A DNA stretch of 64,000 nucleotides from Sphingomonas sp. (GCF_019635455.1 NZ_JAHBZJ010000005.1:62001-126000), one strand, 5' to 3'. Shown: positions 18,254-27,800, numbered from the stretch's first letter. A program made the numbers and translations. Notes: a model not told the origin generated them from the letters alone.

Positions 18254-19750
18254 ATGCCCATTTCATTTCAGCAGTATCGCCGTCAGTGGTTCACCGACGG
18301 CACCGCCGCCCGCCGTGACATCATGGCCGGCATCGTCGTCGCGCTTGCGCTGATTCCGGAAGCGATCGGCTTTTCGATCATCGCCGGGGTGGACCCCCGG
18401 GTCGGCCTCTATGCCTCTGTTGCGATCGCGATGGTCATCGCCTTTACCGGCGGGCGCAGCGGCATGATCTCCGCCGCCACCGCCGCAGTTGCGGTCCTGG
18501 TCGTTCCGCTGGTGCGCGATCATGGCGTCGAATATCTGTTCGCCGCGACCATCCTGATGGGGGCGATCCAGATTCTTGCCGGGCTCCTGCGGCTCGACCT
18601 GCTGATGCAGTTCGTGTCGCGTTCGGTGATCACCGGCTTCGTCAACGCGCTGGCGATCCTGATCTTCATGGCGCAGCTGCCCCAGCTGATCCATGTCGGG
18701 TGGCAGACCTATGCGATGGTCGCCGGTGGGCTGGCGATCATCTACCTGCTGCCGCGCGTGACGACGGCGGTTCCTTCGCCGCTGGTCGCGATCCTGGTGC
18801 TGTCGGCGATCAGCATCGGGCTGGACCTGCCGGTACATACAGTGGGCGATATGGGCGCGCTGCCCCAGGGGTTGCCCAGCCTGGTGCTGCCGGATGTGCC
18901 GCTCACCTGGGAAACGCTGCGCATCATCCTTCCCTATTCGGCGGCGATGGCGGCGGTCGGCCTGCTCGAAAGCCTGCTGACCGCGCAGATCGTCGATGAC
19001 ATGACCCATAGCGACAGCGACAAGCGCCGCGAATGTGGCGGGCAGGGCGGGGCGAATATCGTCGCCGCGCTGTTCGGTGGCATGGGCGGTTGCGCGATGA
19101 TCGGCCAGTCGGTGATCAACGTCACCTCGGGCGGGCGTGGGCGCCTGTCGACCTTTACCGCCGGGGCGATGCTGCTGTTCCTGCTCGCGGTGCTTGGCCC
19201 GTTCGTCGGGCGGGTGCCGATGCCGGCGCTGGTCGCGGTGATGATCATGGTGTCGATCGGCACGTTCAGCTGGAACTCGATCGCCAATCTGCGGCGTCAT
19301 CCGCCGACATCGTCGGTGGTGATGCTGACCACCGTGGTCGTCGTGGTGGCGACCCATGACCTGTCGCTGGGCGTGCTGTCGGGCGTGCTGCTGTCGGGCG
19401 TGTTCTTTGCCGGCAAGGTGCAGCGGATGTTCTCGGTCGAGCGCGAGCGGTCGGCGGACGGGCAGGCGACGACGTTCCGGGTCACGGGACAGATTTTCTT
19501 CGCCTCGGTCGAGCGCTTCACCCGTGCGTTTCAGGAGGATGTGGCGGCGCCGCACGTCGTGATCGACGTGTCGCCCGCGCATTTCTGGGACATTTCGGCT
19601 GTGGGCGCGCTCGACAAGATCGTCTCCCGCCTGCGTCGCGAGGGGCGCAGCGTCGAGGTGATCGGCTACAACCGCGCGAGCGCCGATCTGGTCGATCGTT
19701 TCGCGCTGCATGACAAGACGGGCGTCGAAACGGGCCTGGCTCCGCATTGA
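18254..19750 (+). CDS. SulP-family anion transporter with STAS domain
   Basis: This 498-residue inner-membrane transporter of the SLC26/SulP family carries sulfate, bicarbonate or other anions. The family signature [29 protein letters not shown] is split over residues 24-52. About ten or more hydrophobic helices follow, including GSGRS-type loops and [21 protein letters not shown]-terminal STAS domain (about residues 405-495; [19 protein letters not shown]) is present. The ATG at 18254 is preferred over a GTG seven codons upstream because it gives the usual short hydrophilic N-terminus, though neither has a strong ribosome-binding site. The transported anion cannot be inferred from context. 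Confidence 0.88.
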   Translation: MPISFQQYRRQWFTDGTAARRDIMAGIVVALALIPEAIGFSIIAGVDPRVGLYASVAIAMVIAFTGGRSGMISAATAAVAVLVVPLVRDHGVEYLFAATILMGAIQILAGLLRLDLLMQFVSRSVITGFVNALAILIFMAQLPQLIHVGWQTYAMVAGGLAIIYLLPRVTTAVPSPLVAILVLSAISIGLDLPVHTVGDMGALPQGLPSLVLPDVPLTWETLRIILPYSAAMAAVGLLESLLTAQIVDDMTHSDSDKRRECGGQGGANIVAALFGGMGGCAMIGQSVINVTSGGRGRLSTFTAGAMLLFLLAVLGPFVGRVPMPALVAVMIMVSIGTFSWNSIANLRRHPPTSSVVMLTTVVVVVATHDLSLGVLSGVLLSGVFFAGKVQRMFSVERERSADGQATTFRVTGQIFFASVERFTRAFQEDVAAPHVVIDVSPAHFWDISAVGALDKIVSRLRREGRSVEVIGYNRASADLVDRFALHDKTGVETGLAPH

Positions 19751-19765
19751 CGCCGCGCGGACACG

Positions 19766-19800
19766 AAAATGGCCGCGGCTCCGTGAAGGACCCGCGGCCA
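19766..19800 (-). terminator. Rho-independent terminator of ctrA
   Basis: A nine-base perfect stem (19770-19778 with 19792-19800) with a 13-base loop is followed on the reverse strand by TTTT. It lies 45 bases after the ctrA stop codon. Confidence 0.7.
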
Positions 19801-19844
19801 CACGCCCCCGCGTGAATGGGGTGACCGGTGCGGACTGCCGGCGG

Positions 19845-20552
19845 TCAGGCGACCTCGGCGATCGGCTCCTCCGCGCCGTCCGGCTCGCGCAGCACATAGC
19901 CGCGACCCCAGACGGTCTCGATATAATTTTCGCCGTCGCACGCCATGCTGAGCTTCTTGCGCAGCTTGCAGATAAAGACGTCGATGATCTTCAGTTCCGG
20001 CTCGTCCATCCCGCCATACAGGTGGTTCAGGAACATTTCCTTGGTCAGCGTCGTACCCTTGCGGAGCGAGAGAAGCTCCAGCATCGCATATTCCTTGCCG
20101 GTCAGATGCACGCGCGCGCCATCGACCTCGACGGTCTTCGCGTCGAGATTGACCGCCAGCTTGCCGGTGCGGATGACCGACTGGCTATGCCCCTTGCTGC
20201 GACGCACGACGGCATGGATGCGGGCGACCAGTTCCTCACGATGGAACGGCTTGGTGACATAATCGTCGGCGCCGAAGCCGAAGCTGCGGACCTTGCTGTC
20301 CATCTCGTTGATCCCCGACAGGATCAGCACCGGCGTCTGGACCCGCGCGACGCGCAGTTTCTTCAGCACGTCATAGCCGTGCATATCGGGCAGGTTCAGG
20401 TCGAGCAGGATGATGTCGTAATCATACAGCTTGCCCAGATCGAGGCCTTCCTCGCCCAGATCGGTGGTATAGACATTGAAACCTTCGGTGGTGAGCATCA
20501 GTTCGATCGCCTTGGCGGTCGTCGGCTCGTCTTCGATCAGCAGCACGCGCAT
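19845..20552 (-). CDS. ctrA: Cell-cycle response regulator CtrA
   Basis: This 235-residue OmpR-type response regulator controls cell division, motility and chromosome replication in alphaproteobacteria. The receiver domain (1-120) has the acidic pocket LLIEDEP, the phosphoacceptor Asp51 in [15 protein letters not shown], and the Lys in DDYVTKPFH. The winged-helix DNA-binding domain (about 125-225) contains [31 protein letters not shown] and [11 protein letters not shown], near-diagnostic for CtrA. It is transcribed alone and ends in a terminator. A CtrA-like box lies about 90 bases upstream (20639-20654), in keeping with known autoregulation in Caulobacter. Confidence 0.96.
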   Translation of the reverse strand: MRVLLIEDEPTTAKAIELMLTTEGFNVYTTDLGEEGLDLGKLYDYDIILLDLNLPDMHGYDVLKKLRVARVQTPVLILSGINEMDSKVRSFGFGADDYVTKPFHREELVARIHAVVRRSKGHSQSVIRTGKLAVNLDAKTVEVDGARVHLTGKEYAMLELLSLRKGTTLTKEMFLNHLYGGMDEPELKIIDVFICKLRKKLSMACDGENYIETVWGRGYVLREPDGAEEPIAEVA

Positions 20553-20877
20553 CGCGGGTTCCCCTCTGCCCGTTGCAAGCCCCCTGTGACCGGCAACGCG
20601 ACTGATTCATTAACCTAAGCAGGTCTGAAGGCAAAAGGTTAATTTTGTTCTAACCGGCCTGACTCCACGAGTCGCGGTCGATTCGGCTGCGTATCGGATG
20701 GGCGATAGGCGCCGCGCGCCGGCTGCGGATAGCGCCAATGAACTTTTCGGTTCCCATAACCCCCTTTTATGGTGTGCAGCGAAATTTTGCGTTTGCGAAC
20801 GCCGCGCCGGCATGATTACTTCGCATTTTCGGGGGACGGCGACGCGAAGGCGCGGGCCGATCGAAAAGGGGGTCATC
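20553..20877. other. Intergenic region between ctrA and the TonB-dependent receptor
   Basis: This 325-base stretch without a supported gene lies between two divergently transcribed genes. The part near ctrA is locally AT-rich and holds TTAA-type elements, one resembling a CtrA box (20639-20654) and a GGTTAA half-site near 20610. Near the receptor side is an inverted repeat CCATAA-N7-TTATGG at 20754-20772, a possible operator. An A-rich then G-rich ribosome-binding stretch (AAAAGGGGG) precedes the receptor start. Confidence 0.6.
20639..20654 (-). promoter_or_regulatory. Candidate CtrA-binding site upstream of ctrA
   Basis: Read in the direction of ctrA transcription this is GTTAG-AACAAAA-TTAA, one base away from the TTAA-N7-TTAA spacing of the alphaproteobacterial CtrA consensus. 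It lies 87-102 bases upstream of the ctrA start codon. The Caulobacter ctrA gene is known to be autoregulated through such sites; direct binding here is inference. Confidence 0.5.
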
Positions 20878-23835
20878 ATGAAGTTCAAGGCAGCGCTTTT
20901 CCTGTCGGCGTGCGTTCTGGCGCATCCGGCTCTCGCGCAGGACGGGCCAACCTCGGTCGCGGACGATCCGACGCCCGCGGCGGGGACCGAAATCCTGGTC
21001 ACCGGCTCGCGCATCAAGCAGGACCCGACCAAGAGCGCGTTGCCACTGCAAATCTTCACGACCGAGGATTTCGCCCGCGAAGGCATCAACAGCCCCGAAC
21101 AGCTCGTCTCGCTGCTCAGCACCAACGGCAACGGTCCGGACAATCTGGCATCGAACACCGATGTGGTGGGCGGCGCCCAGCGCGGCACCAACGGCCTGTC
21201 GTCGGCCAACCTGCGCGGCCAGGGCGCGGCATCGACCCTGATCCTGCTGAACGGGCGGCGCGTTGCGGCCCACGGCCTTCAGGGGTCGGCGGTCGACGTC
21301 AACCAGATCCCGTTCGCCGCGATCGAGCGGGTCGAGGTGCTGAAGGACGGCGCATCGGCGATTTACGGCACCGACGCGATCGGCGGCGTGATGAACTTCA
21401 TCACCAAGACGAATTTCAAGGGCGTGACGCTCAACGGCTTCACCGACATCACCCAGCGCGGTGACTCGCCGATCTATCGCCTGTCCGCGACGGCGGGGTT
21501 CGGCGATCTGAAGGAGAACGGCTTCAACGTCATGGCCGCGATCAGCAAGAGCTGGAACGGCATCCTGCGGGGTGAGAATCGCGATTTCGTCAACGGCAAC
21601 CAGCCCAATCGCGGCCTGTCGATCGATACGCGCGGCACGCCGATCGCGACCGCGTTCGCCAATGGTGCCAACGCCCTGTTCGCGCCGACCGGCAGCCTGC
21701 TCAGCGGCGTTCCGCTGTTGATCCCCGGCACCACGATCACCGCGAACGGTGGCATCAACTATCTTGACCTGCCGGGTGGCGCGGGATGCGAATCCTTCGA
21801 CGGCGGCATGGCCTATGACGATGCGCTATGGGCGAACTCGAGCGCGCGTTACGCCTGCGCCTGGGACACCGGCCGCGCCGCGATCCTTCAGCAGCCGCTC
21901 GAAACGCTGACCTATTATGGCCGCGCCACCCTGGCGCTGGGCCAGCATCAGCTCTACGCGGAAATCACCGGGTCCGACGCTGATTCCTCGAAGCAGTTCT
22001 CGTCGAACCAATATGCCGGCAACACCAGCACGACGCCGCTTTATTACCCGCTGAACGCGACGACCGCGGCGACCTATAACCAGGTGTACAACGCGCTGGT
22101 CGCCGTGTTCCCGTCGATCGCGGCGAACTATGGCAAGCCGATCGCCTATCGCTGGCGCTGCACCGTCTGCGGCCCGCGCGAGTACAAGACCAACAGCAAG
22201 ACGCTGCGCGGTGCGATCGGGCTTGAAGGGCCGCTGTTCGGCGACTGGGACTATCGGACCGGCGCGTCCTATGCGCGCAGCGAATCCAGTTCCGTTCTCG
22301 GCAGCGGCTATGCCTATCGCGGGATTTTCTCGTCGAGCGCGCGTGCCGCAGCGTCGGGCATTCCGGGCGCGGTGTCGGGGGGCATCGACACCCGCGCGCC
22401 GACCGCACCCGGCGCGACCGCGCCCGGCATCGTCGGCCTGTTGAACAGTGGCATTCTGAACCCGTTCTCGATCACCCAGAGTGATGCCGCGCTGGCCGCG
22501 CTCAAGGCGGTGTCGGCCGAGGGCGTGACGCTGTATGGCGGCAAATATGAGGTGACGCAGTTCGACGCGTCGATCTCCGGGTCGCTCTTCGCGCTTCCGG
22601 GCGGCAACGTCCAGCTGGCCGTGGGCGTCGATTACCGCCGTGAAACCTACAGCTTCAACGGGTCGGCCGAGGCCGAGCTGAACCGGCCGGAAATCTTCAA
22701 CGTCGCGTTCGACAACGCCAATGCGCTGACGCCCAAGCATCGCGACGTGAAGGCCGCCTATGCCGAATTGCTGATCCCGGTGTTCGAGCCGCTCGAAATC
22801 TCGGTCGCCGGGCGCGTCGATGATTACACCGGCTTTGGCAGCACCTTCAATCCGAAGATCACCGCCCGGTTCCAGCCGGTCGACTGGCTGATGTTCCGCG
22901 GATCGTACAACACCGGTTTCCGCGTGCCGACGTTCAACCAGATCTTCAACGGCGTCACCCAGTCGCCCAATCCGGGCAACACGCTGGTCGATTACACCAC
23001 CTGTCCGTCGCGCACGGTCAATCCGGCGGTGCCGGGTTGCGCCGCGATCACGCCGGACACGCTGACCGGCGGCAATGTGAACCTCGGCCCGGAAACGTCG
23101 AAGCAATATAGCGTCGGCGTGGTCTTCAAGCCGGCACCCCGGTTCAGCGCCTCGTTCGACTTCTGGTCGATCGCGGTGGACGACACCATCGGATCGCTGT
23201 CGATCACCCAGTTGCTCGACAACGCGTCCTACTTCCCAAGCCGTATCATCCGCACCAACGGCATCATCACCCTGCTCGACCTGCGTACCGACAATATCGG
23301 ATCGCGGCGTACCCAGGGGCTTGAGGTCGCGCTGCGCGGTGGTGTCGATGTCGGCAATGGCGTGGTGACGGCCGGGCTGGACGGGACGCTGTTGCTCAAG
23401 AAGCGCGAGAAGCTGCTGCCCAACGCGCCCTATGGCGGCAGCCTGATCGGCCTGTTCACCTTCTCGGGCGATCTGGGCCTGCGCTGGAAGCACAATGCCT
23501 ATCTGACCTATACCAACGACAAGTTCACCGCGACCTTCTCGCAGATCTTCCGCAAGGGGTACAAGAACTACGCCCTGCCGGGCATCGCGAACGGCACGGT
23601 GACGCGGCCCGACTATAATGAGTATGTCAACGACTATATCATCTACAACATGTCGGTCGGCTATGAGGTGAACAAGCAGTTCCGCATCGTCGGCGGCGTG
23701 AAGAACGTGTTCGACACCGATCCGCCGTTCGCGATCACCTATGACAGCAACTACGGTTCGGGCAGTTCGTGGGAGCCGCGCGTCGCGGATCCGCGCGGCC
23801 GTTCCTTCACCATCTCGGTCGAGGCGAAGTTCTGA
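20878..23835 (+). CDS. TonB-dependent outer-membrane receptor
   Basis: This 985-residue outer-membrane receptor would import a substrate using TonB/ExbBD energy. A signal peptide (MKFKAALFLSACVLAHPALAQ) is followed by the plug domain, which opens with the TonB-box-like EILVTGSRIKQDPTKS. GQGAASTLILLNGRRVAAHG and VLKDGASAIYGTDAIGGVMN are typical plug blocks. The long beta-barrel part ends in a C-terminal aromatic-rich strand finishing with Phe (SFTISVEAKF), as needed for outer-membrane insertion. The start was chosen from the signal peptide. Size and plug resemble the large sphingomonad receptors used for saccharides, siderophores or peptides; no neighbouring gene reveals the ligand. A strong terminator follows. 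Confidence 0.92.
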   Translation: MKFKAALFLSACVLAHPALAQDGPTSVADDPTPAAGTEILVTGSRIKQDPTKSALPLQIFTTEDFAREGINSPEQLVSLLSTNGNGPDNLASNTDVVGGAQRGTNGLSSANLRGQGAASTLILLNGRRVAAHGLQGSAVDVNQIPFAAIERVEVLKDGASAIYGTDAIGGVMNFITKTNFKGVTLNGFTDITQRGDSPIYRLSATAGFGDLKENGFNVMAAISKSWNGILRGENRDFVNGNQPNRGLSIDTRGTPIATAFANGANALFAPTGSLLSGVPLLIPGTTITANGGINYLDLPGGAGCESFDGGMAYDDALWANSSARYACAWDTGRAAILQQPLETLTYYGRATLALGQHQLYAEITGSDADSSKQFSSNQYAGNTSTTPLYYPLNATTAATYNQVYNALVAVFPSIAANYGKPIAYRWRCTVCGPREYKTNSKTLRGAIGLEGPLFGDWDYRTGASYARSESSSVLGSGYAYRGIFSSSARAAASGIPGAVSGGIDTRAPTAPGATAPGIVGLLNSGILNPFSITQSDAALAALKAVSAEGVTLYGGKYEVTQFDASISGSLFALPGGNVQLAVGVDYRRETYSFNGSAEAELNRPEIFNVAFDNANALTPKHRDVKAAYAELLIPVFEPLEISVAGRVDDYTGFGSTFNPKITARFQPVDWLMFRGSYNTGFRVPTFNQIFNGVTQSPNPGNTLVDYTTCPSRTVNPAVPGCAAITPDTLTGGNVNLGPETSKQYSVGVVFKPAPRFSASFDFWSIAVDDTIGSLSITQLLDNASYFPSRIIRTNGIITLLDLRTDNIGSRRTQGLEVALRGGVDVGNGVVTAGLDGTLLLKKREKLLPNAPYGGSLIGLFTFSGDLGLRWKHNAYLTYTNDKFTATFSQIFRKGYKNYALPGIANGTVTRPDYNEYVNDYIIYNMSVGYEVNKQFRIVGGVKNVFDTDPPFAITYDSNYGSGSSWEPRVADPRGRSFTISVEAKF

Positions 23836-23857
23836 TCTGACGGGACCCAAGCAGGCT

Positions 23858-23894
23858 GGGGCCGGTCCGCGACGCCGCGGGCCGGCCCTTTTTT
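23858..23894 (+). terminator. Rho-independent terminator of the receptor gene
   Basis: A 13-base stem with one G-T pair (23858-23870/71 with 23876-23888) and a four-base loop is followed by six T. It starts 23 bases after the receptor stop. Its T run overlaps the final codons of the convergent LysR gene. Confidence 0.85.
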
Positions 23895-24807
23895 ACGTCG
23901 ATCGGGCGGCCGACGCACAGAGCCGGCGAAACCGGTCCGCGAGGAACGCCATCACCAACTCCACCCGCGCCGGGCGTAGCGGGCTGGGCGGCGTCATCAT
24001 GTGCAGGGCGATGCTGCTGGACGACCAGTCGGACAGCAGTTCGACCAGCGACCCATCGCCAAGTTCGCGATCGACGATGAAGTCGGGCAGGCGCGCGATG
24101 CCAAGACCCGCGCGCAACGCCGGCAGCATCGCTTCGCCATTGTCGGTGATCAACGGGCCGGCGGGGCGGACCGCCGCCTCCTCACCGCCGGCGTGCCGGA
24201 AATGCCAGGCGCCGATCGCATTCGCGTAGAGAAAACAGGCGTGGCTGGCGAGATCGGCGGGATGACGCGGCGTGCCGTGCCGGGCAAGATAGGCGGGCGC
24301 GGCGACGACCCGCGTCGTCACCGGAGCCAGCCGCTGTGCGCGCAGCGAACTGTCGGGCAGGTCGGCGATCCGCAGCGCGATGTCGAACCCCTCGGCAACG
24401 ATATCGACCCGGGCGTCGGACAGGCGCAGGTCGATCTCGATCCCCGGATGCGCGGCGACCAGGTCCGCGATCGCGTCCGCGACATGACTGATCCCGAAGG
24501 TGATCGGCGCGGCGATGCGGACAAGGCCCGAGGGTGCGCGCGCGGCATCGAGCGCCTGCTCCTCGGCCGCCTGTGCCTCCGCCAGGATCCGGGCCGCGCG
24601 TTCGGCGAGCGCGGTGCCGCTGTCGGTCAGCGTGAGGCGACGCGAGGTACGATGGAAGAGCGAGGTGCCAAGCTGTGCCTCCAGCCGCGAAATCGCCTTC
24701 GACACCGTCGCCTTGCTGACCCCGATCGCGTCGGCCGCTGCGCTGAACGAGTGATGCTCGACCACGCAGGCAAAGATCGCCCAGGCTTCGAAATCCGGGA
24801 GCCGCAT
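23893..24807 (-). CDS. LysR-family transcriptional regulator
   Basis: This 304-residue regulator has an N-terminal winged helix-turn-helix (residues 1-62; FSAAADAIGVSKATVSKAISRLEAQLG) and a C-terminal periplasmic-binding-like sensor domain. The sequence fits the CrgA/AaeR-like branch. A GGAGG ribosome-binding site precedes the ATG. It is divergent from a pirin-wrbA-dioxygenase operon with 96 bases between starts, an arrangement typical of LysR regulators controlling the neighbour and themselves. The gap holds GAAAC/GTTTC inverted repeats that could be its operator. The inducer is not known; a quinone or aromatic electrophile would fit the neighbours. Confidence 0.9.
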   Translation of the reverse strand: MRLPDFEAWAIFACVVEHHSFSAAADAIGVSKATVSKAISRLEAQLGTSLFHRTSRRLTLTDSGTALAERAARILAEAQAAEEQALDAARAPSGLVRIAAPITFGISHVADAIADLVAAHPGIEIDLRLSDARVDIVAEGFDIALRIADLPDSSLRAQRLAPVTTRVVAAPAYLARHGTPRHPADLASHACFLYANAIGAWHFRHAGGEEAAVRPAGPLITDNGEAMLPALRAGLGIARLPDFIVDRELGDGSLVELLSDWSSSSIALHMMTPPSPLRPARVELVMAFLADRFRRLCASAARST

Positions 24808-24826
24808 CGCCGTCCTCCAGCAAAAA

Positions 24827-24852
24827 GGAAACGATCAGTTTCGAATGTTTCC
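24827..24852. promoter_or_regulatory. Candidate LysR operator between the regulator and the pirin operon
   Basis: The inverted repeat GGAAAC-N14-GTTTCC (24827-24832 and 24847-24852) encloses an inner GAAAC-N5-GTTTC palindrome (24828-24842). It lies 20-45 bases from the regulator start and 52-77 bases from the pirin start, where a LysR-type operator is expected. Binding is inferred from position and symmetry only. Confidence 0.5.
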
Positions 24853-24903
24853 ATTTACGCGCTGATCGCATGACCTATCTAGGCGGTCAACAAGGAGTTC
24901 GAG

Positions 24904-25599
24904 ATGATCGAGAAACGACCGTTCGACAGCCTGGGCCATGCCGATCACGGGTGGCTCAATGCCCGCCATCACTTCAGCTTCGCGAACTATTATGACCCCG
25001 ACCGGATGGGATGGGGCGCGATCCGCGTGTGGAATGACGACGAGATCGCCGCGAATAGCGGGTTCCCGCCGCATCCGCACCGCGACATGGAAATCATCAC
25101 CTATGTTCGCACCGGGGCCATCACCCACCAGGATTCGATGGGCAATACCGGACGGACCGGCGCCGGCGACGTGCAGGTGATGAGCGCCGGAACGGGCGTG
25201 CGGCACGCCGAATATAATCTGGAGCCGGAAACGACGACGCTGTTTCAGATCTGGGTGGAACCACGCGCCAGCGGCGGCGCGCCGAGCTGGGGAGCGAAGC
25301 CCTTTCCCAAGGGCGCGCGATCGGGCCGGTTCGTGACGCTGGCGAGCGGATATGACGAGGATGGCGACGCGCTGCGCATTCGTGCCGATGCCCGTGTGCT
25401 GGGCGCCACGCTCAAGGCGGGCGAACGCGCAACCTACACGGTCGGCGAGGGGCGGCACGCCTATCTCGTCCCCGCGATCGGCCGGATCGAGATCGACGGC
25501 GCGTCGTTCGATGCGCGTGACGGCGCCGCGCTGACGGGCGGCACGTACGAAATCGTGGCGATCGAGGACGCCGAAATCGTCCTGGTCGATGCCGACTGA
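24904..25599 (+). CDS. Pirin family protein
   Basis: This 231-residue bicupin protein of the YhhW type has, in some relatives, quercetin 2,3-dioxygenase activity. The N-terminal cupin carries the metal ligands in [15 protein letters not shown] (three His and one Glu pattern) at about residues 55-70, and [10 protein letters not shown] near 100. The C-terminal cupin is more degenerate. It starts an operon with wrbA and a ring-opening dioxygenase, under the presumed control of the divergent LysR protein. The shared theme is handling of quinones or flavonoid/catechol-like aromatics, but no substrate is demonstrated. Confidence 0.9.
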   Translation: MIEKRPFDSLGHADHGWLNARHHFSFANYYDPDRMGWGAIRVWNDDEIAANSGFPPHPHRDMEIITYVRTGAITHQDSMGNTGRTGAGDVQVMSAGTGVRHAEYNLEPETTTLFQIWVEPRASGGAPSWGAKPFPKGARSGRFVTLASGYDEDGDALRIRADARVLGATLKAGERATYTVGEGRHAYLVPAIGRIEIDGASFDARDGAALTGGTYEIVAIEDAEIVLVDAD

Positions 25600-25608
25600 C
25601 CCCCTGGG

Positions 25609-25655
25609 ACGGCCCGGCACGCTCCCCCCGGTGCCGGGCCGTTCCACCCCTTTTT
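25609..25655 (+). terminator. Possible attenuator hairpin between pirin and wrbA
   Basis: A perfect 12-base stem (25609-25620 with 25631-25642) with a ten-base loop is followed eight bases later by TTTTT. The T run is too far for a strong terminator, so partial read-through into wrbA is likely. It could set the relative expression of the two genes. Confidence 0.45.
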
Positions 25656-25675
25656 CCTGCGACGGAGACGTTTTC

Positions 25676-26278
25676 ATGACCAAGGTTCTGGTTCTTTATT
25701 ATTCTTCCTATGGCCATATCGAGACGATGGCCGAAGCGGTCGCCGAAGGCGCGCGCGCCGGCGGTGCGCAGGTCGATATCCTGCGGGTGCCGGAAACGGC
25801 GCCCGAAGAGGTGGTGAAGGCGGCGCATTTCAAGACCGGGTCGCCCCACGCCGTCATCGACGGCCCTCAGACGCTGAAGGAGTATGACGCGATCATCGTC
25901 GGCGCGCCGACCCGGTTCGGCCGGATGCCGAGCCAGATGGCGGCATTCTGGGATACCGCCGGCGGCCTGTGGCAATCGGGCGCGTTGCACGGAAAGGTCG
26001 GCGGCGCGTTCACATCGACCGCGACCCAGCATGGCGGCAACGAGATGACGCTGTTCAACATCATCACCAACCTGTTGCATTTCGGCCTGACCATTGTCGG
26101 GCTGGATTATGGCCATGCCGATCAGATGAAGATCGATCAGGTGCTGGGCGGCGCCCCCTATGGCGCGACGACCGTGGCCGGCGGGGACGGCAGCCGTCAG
26201 CCGAGCGAGATCGACCGGGCCGGCGCCCGCTATCAGGGCAGGCGGATCGCGGAAACCGCCGCGAAGCTGGCAGCCTGA
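25676..26278 (+). CDS. wrbA: NAD(P)H:quinone oxidoreductase, WrbA type
   Basis: This 200-residue flavodoxin-like enzyme reduces quinones by two electrons, avoiding semiquinones. The FMN-phosphate loop is [12 protein letters not shown] at residues 8-19. The isoalloxazine-binding stretches [18 protein letters not shown] and [12 protein letters not shown] (about 80-135) are diagnostic for WrbA. The ATG at 25676 was chosen because the flavodoxin strand begins at once; an upstream reading would add 29 unrelated residues. It sits between pirin and a dioxygenase gene in the LysR-linked cluster. Confidence 0.93.
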   Translation: MTKVLVLYYSSYGHIETMAEAVAEGARAGGAQVDILRVPETAPEEVVKAAHFKTGSPHAVIDGPQTLKEYDAIIVGAPTRFGRMPSQMAAFWDTAGGLWQSGALHGKVGGAFTSTATQHGGNEMTLFNIITNLLHFGLTIVGLDYGHADQMKIDQVLGGAPYGATTVAGGDGSRQPSEIDRAGARYQGRRIAETAAKLAA

Positions 26279-26291
26279 AACAGAGGCGGCG

Positions 26292-27068
26292 ATGCAGCCC
26301 TCGCTCTTCGTGTCGCACGGATCGCCAATGATCATGTTCGAACCCGGCCCGGCGCGCACGTTCCTCGCCGGGCTGGCCGGACAGGTCGAACGGCCGGACG
26401 CGATCCTGATGATCTCCGCGCATCACGACATGGCGGGCGCGGTGGTCACGGCGGGCGAGGCGCCGTCCACGATCCATGATTTCGGCGGCTTCCCGCAGGC
26501 GCTGTTCGATCTGACCTACCCCGCCGCGGGCAGCCCCGCGCTTGCCGCCGACGTCGCGCTGCTGCTCCGCGCTCGCGGGGTTCCGGTCGCGCTCGATACG
26601 GAGCGCGGGTTCGATCACGGGGCATGGGTCCCGCTGATGCTGGGATGGCCCGACGCCCAGGTGCCGGTGGTGCAGCTGTCGATCAGCAGCGCGCACGCCC
26701 CCGACTGGCATTTCCGCCTGGGCGCGCTGTTGAAACCGCTGCGCGCGCGCAACGTCCTGATCATCGGGTCGGGCAGCCTGACGCACAATCTGCGCGAAAT
26801 CGTACTGACGGGCGGCGATCACGATGCGGCGGTACCCGAATGGGTCGCCGCGTTCAGCGACTGGATCGCCGCCCGCATCGCGGCGGGCGATGTCGATGCT
26901 CTGCTTCATGTTCATGAGCGTGCGCCGCATGTCCGGCGCAACCATCCGACGATGGATCATCTGTTGCCGCTCTATACCGCGATGGGCGCGGGCGGAGCGC
27001 ATGCCGAGCGGCTGCATCACAGCTATACCTATGGGGTGCTGGCAATGGATGCCTATCGATTCGATTGA
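26292..27068 (+). CDS. Class III extradiol ring-opening dioxygenase (DODA/YgiD type)
   Basis: This 258-residue member of the LigB/DODA-type dioxygenases cleaves catechol-like rings next to the hydroxyls using a divalent metal. Metal and catalytic His residues are visible in FVSHGSPMIM (about residue 9), ISAHHDMAG (about 43), GFDHGAWVPL (about 108), and AHAPDWHF/SGSLTHNLREI. It begins 13 bases after wrbA. In E. coli YgiD is a DOPA 4,5-dioxygenase; the natural substrate here is not known. With pirin and WrbA it makes a plausible aromatic/quinone detoxification set. Confidence 0.88.
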   Translation: MQPSLFVSHGSPMIMFEPGPARTFLAGLAGQVERPDAILMISAHHDMAGAVVTAGEAPSTIHDFGGFPQALFDLTYPAAGSPALAADVALLLRARGVPVALDTERGFDHGAWVPLMLGWPDAQVPVVQLSISSAHAPDWHFRLGALLKPLRARNVLIIGSGSLTHNLREIVLTGGDHDAAVPEWVAAFSDWIAARIAAGDVDALLHVHERAPHVRRNHPTMDHLLPLYTAMGAGGAHAERLHHSYTYGVLAMDAYRFD

Positions 27069-27155
27069 CCCGCGGTTCGTTGGGATGACGAAACAGCTTC
27101 CTCAACCCCCGCACCGGGCCTAGCCTGTCGGTCCCACAATGGAGGGACTAGCGAA

Positions 27156-27794
27156 ATGGCAACGACGAAATTGCGGATAGCCGCCTTCGCCCTGGCGCAT
27201 CTCACCGGAATCGGCGCGATCATGGTATCGGCGCCGGCCGCTGCGCAGAATATCGAACCCGGCACGAACGGCCGAAACGTGACCTCTGCCGACTATCCCG
27301 GCGGTCGTTTCGTCGCGGCTGGCAATGGGGATTGGGTCGAACTCGATGCGCGCGGGCGCGTCGCGTTCCGCTTTCGGGAAACGGCGCGCGATGCCTGGTC
27401 GGTCTATCTGACCGATGCGGGGCGTGGCATCGACATTCAGATCGATATCTTTCGCAAGATGATCACGATCGCCGAAAATCGCGGTCCCCGCAGGGATCTG
27501 TACCGGATCACCAGCGCGGGGCGCAGCGGCCCCTATTACCGGGACGAGCGCCCGGGTGGGCGCGAGGGGGATCGGGGCGGCGATCGGGGCGGCGGGGACC
27601 GTGACGGTCGCGGCGGCTGGCGCGACCGCTGGCCCACCTTCGATATCCTGGCAGGTCCGATCTGGAACCAGGGGGACGCGGTCAACAAATGTCGCGCACT
27701 CGCCGAACGGGCCGGCGGCGAATGGACCGGCCAGTGGCGCACCCTGATCAACGGTCGCGAATCGGTCTGCGAGATTCGGTTCGCACGACGTTAG
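27156..27794 (+). CDS. Secreted protein with MVL-like mannan-binding domain
   Basis: This 212-residue protein with a signal peptide is cleaved after about APAAAQ (residue 31). A first globular part (35-110) has no recognised family. Next is a low-complexity linker rich in Arg, Gly and Asp (about 122-155). The C-terminal 48 residues (AGPIWNQGDAVNKC..., EWTGQWRTLINGRESVCEI) match the pattern of the Microcystis viridis lectin repeat, which binds high-mannose glycans through W-x-GQW elements. One copy is present rather than the tandem pair of the cyanobacterial lectin, with two Cys that could pair. Sugar binding in the periplasm or outside the cell is inferred. Confidence 0.75.
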   Translation: MATTKLRIAAFALAHLTGIGAIMVSAPAAAQNIEPGTNGRNVTSADYPGGRFVAAGNGDWVELDARGRVAFRFRETARDAWSVYLTDAGRGIDIQIDIFRKMITIAENRGPRRDLYRITSAGRSGPYYRDERPGGREGDRGGDRGGGDRDGRGGWRDRWPTFDILAGPIWNQGDAVNKCRALAERAGGEWTGQWRTLINGRESVCEIRFARR

Positions 27795-27800
27795 GCACGC

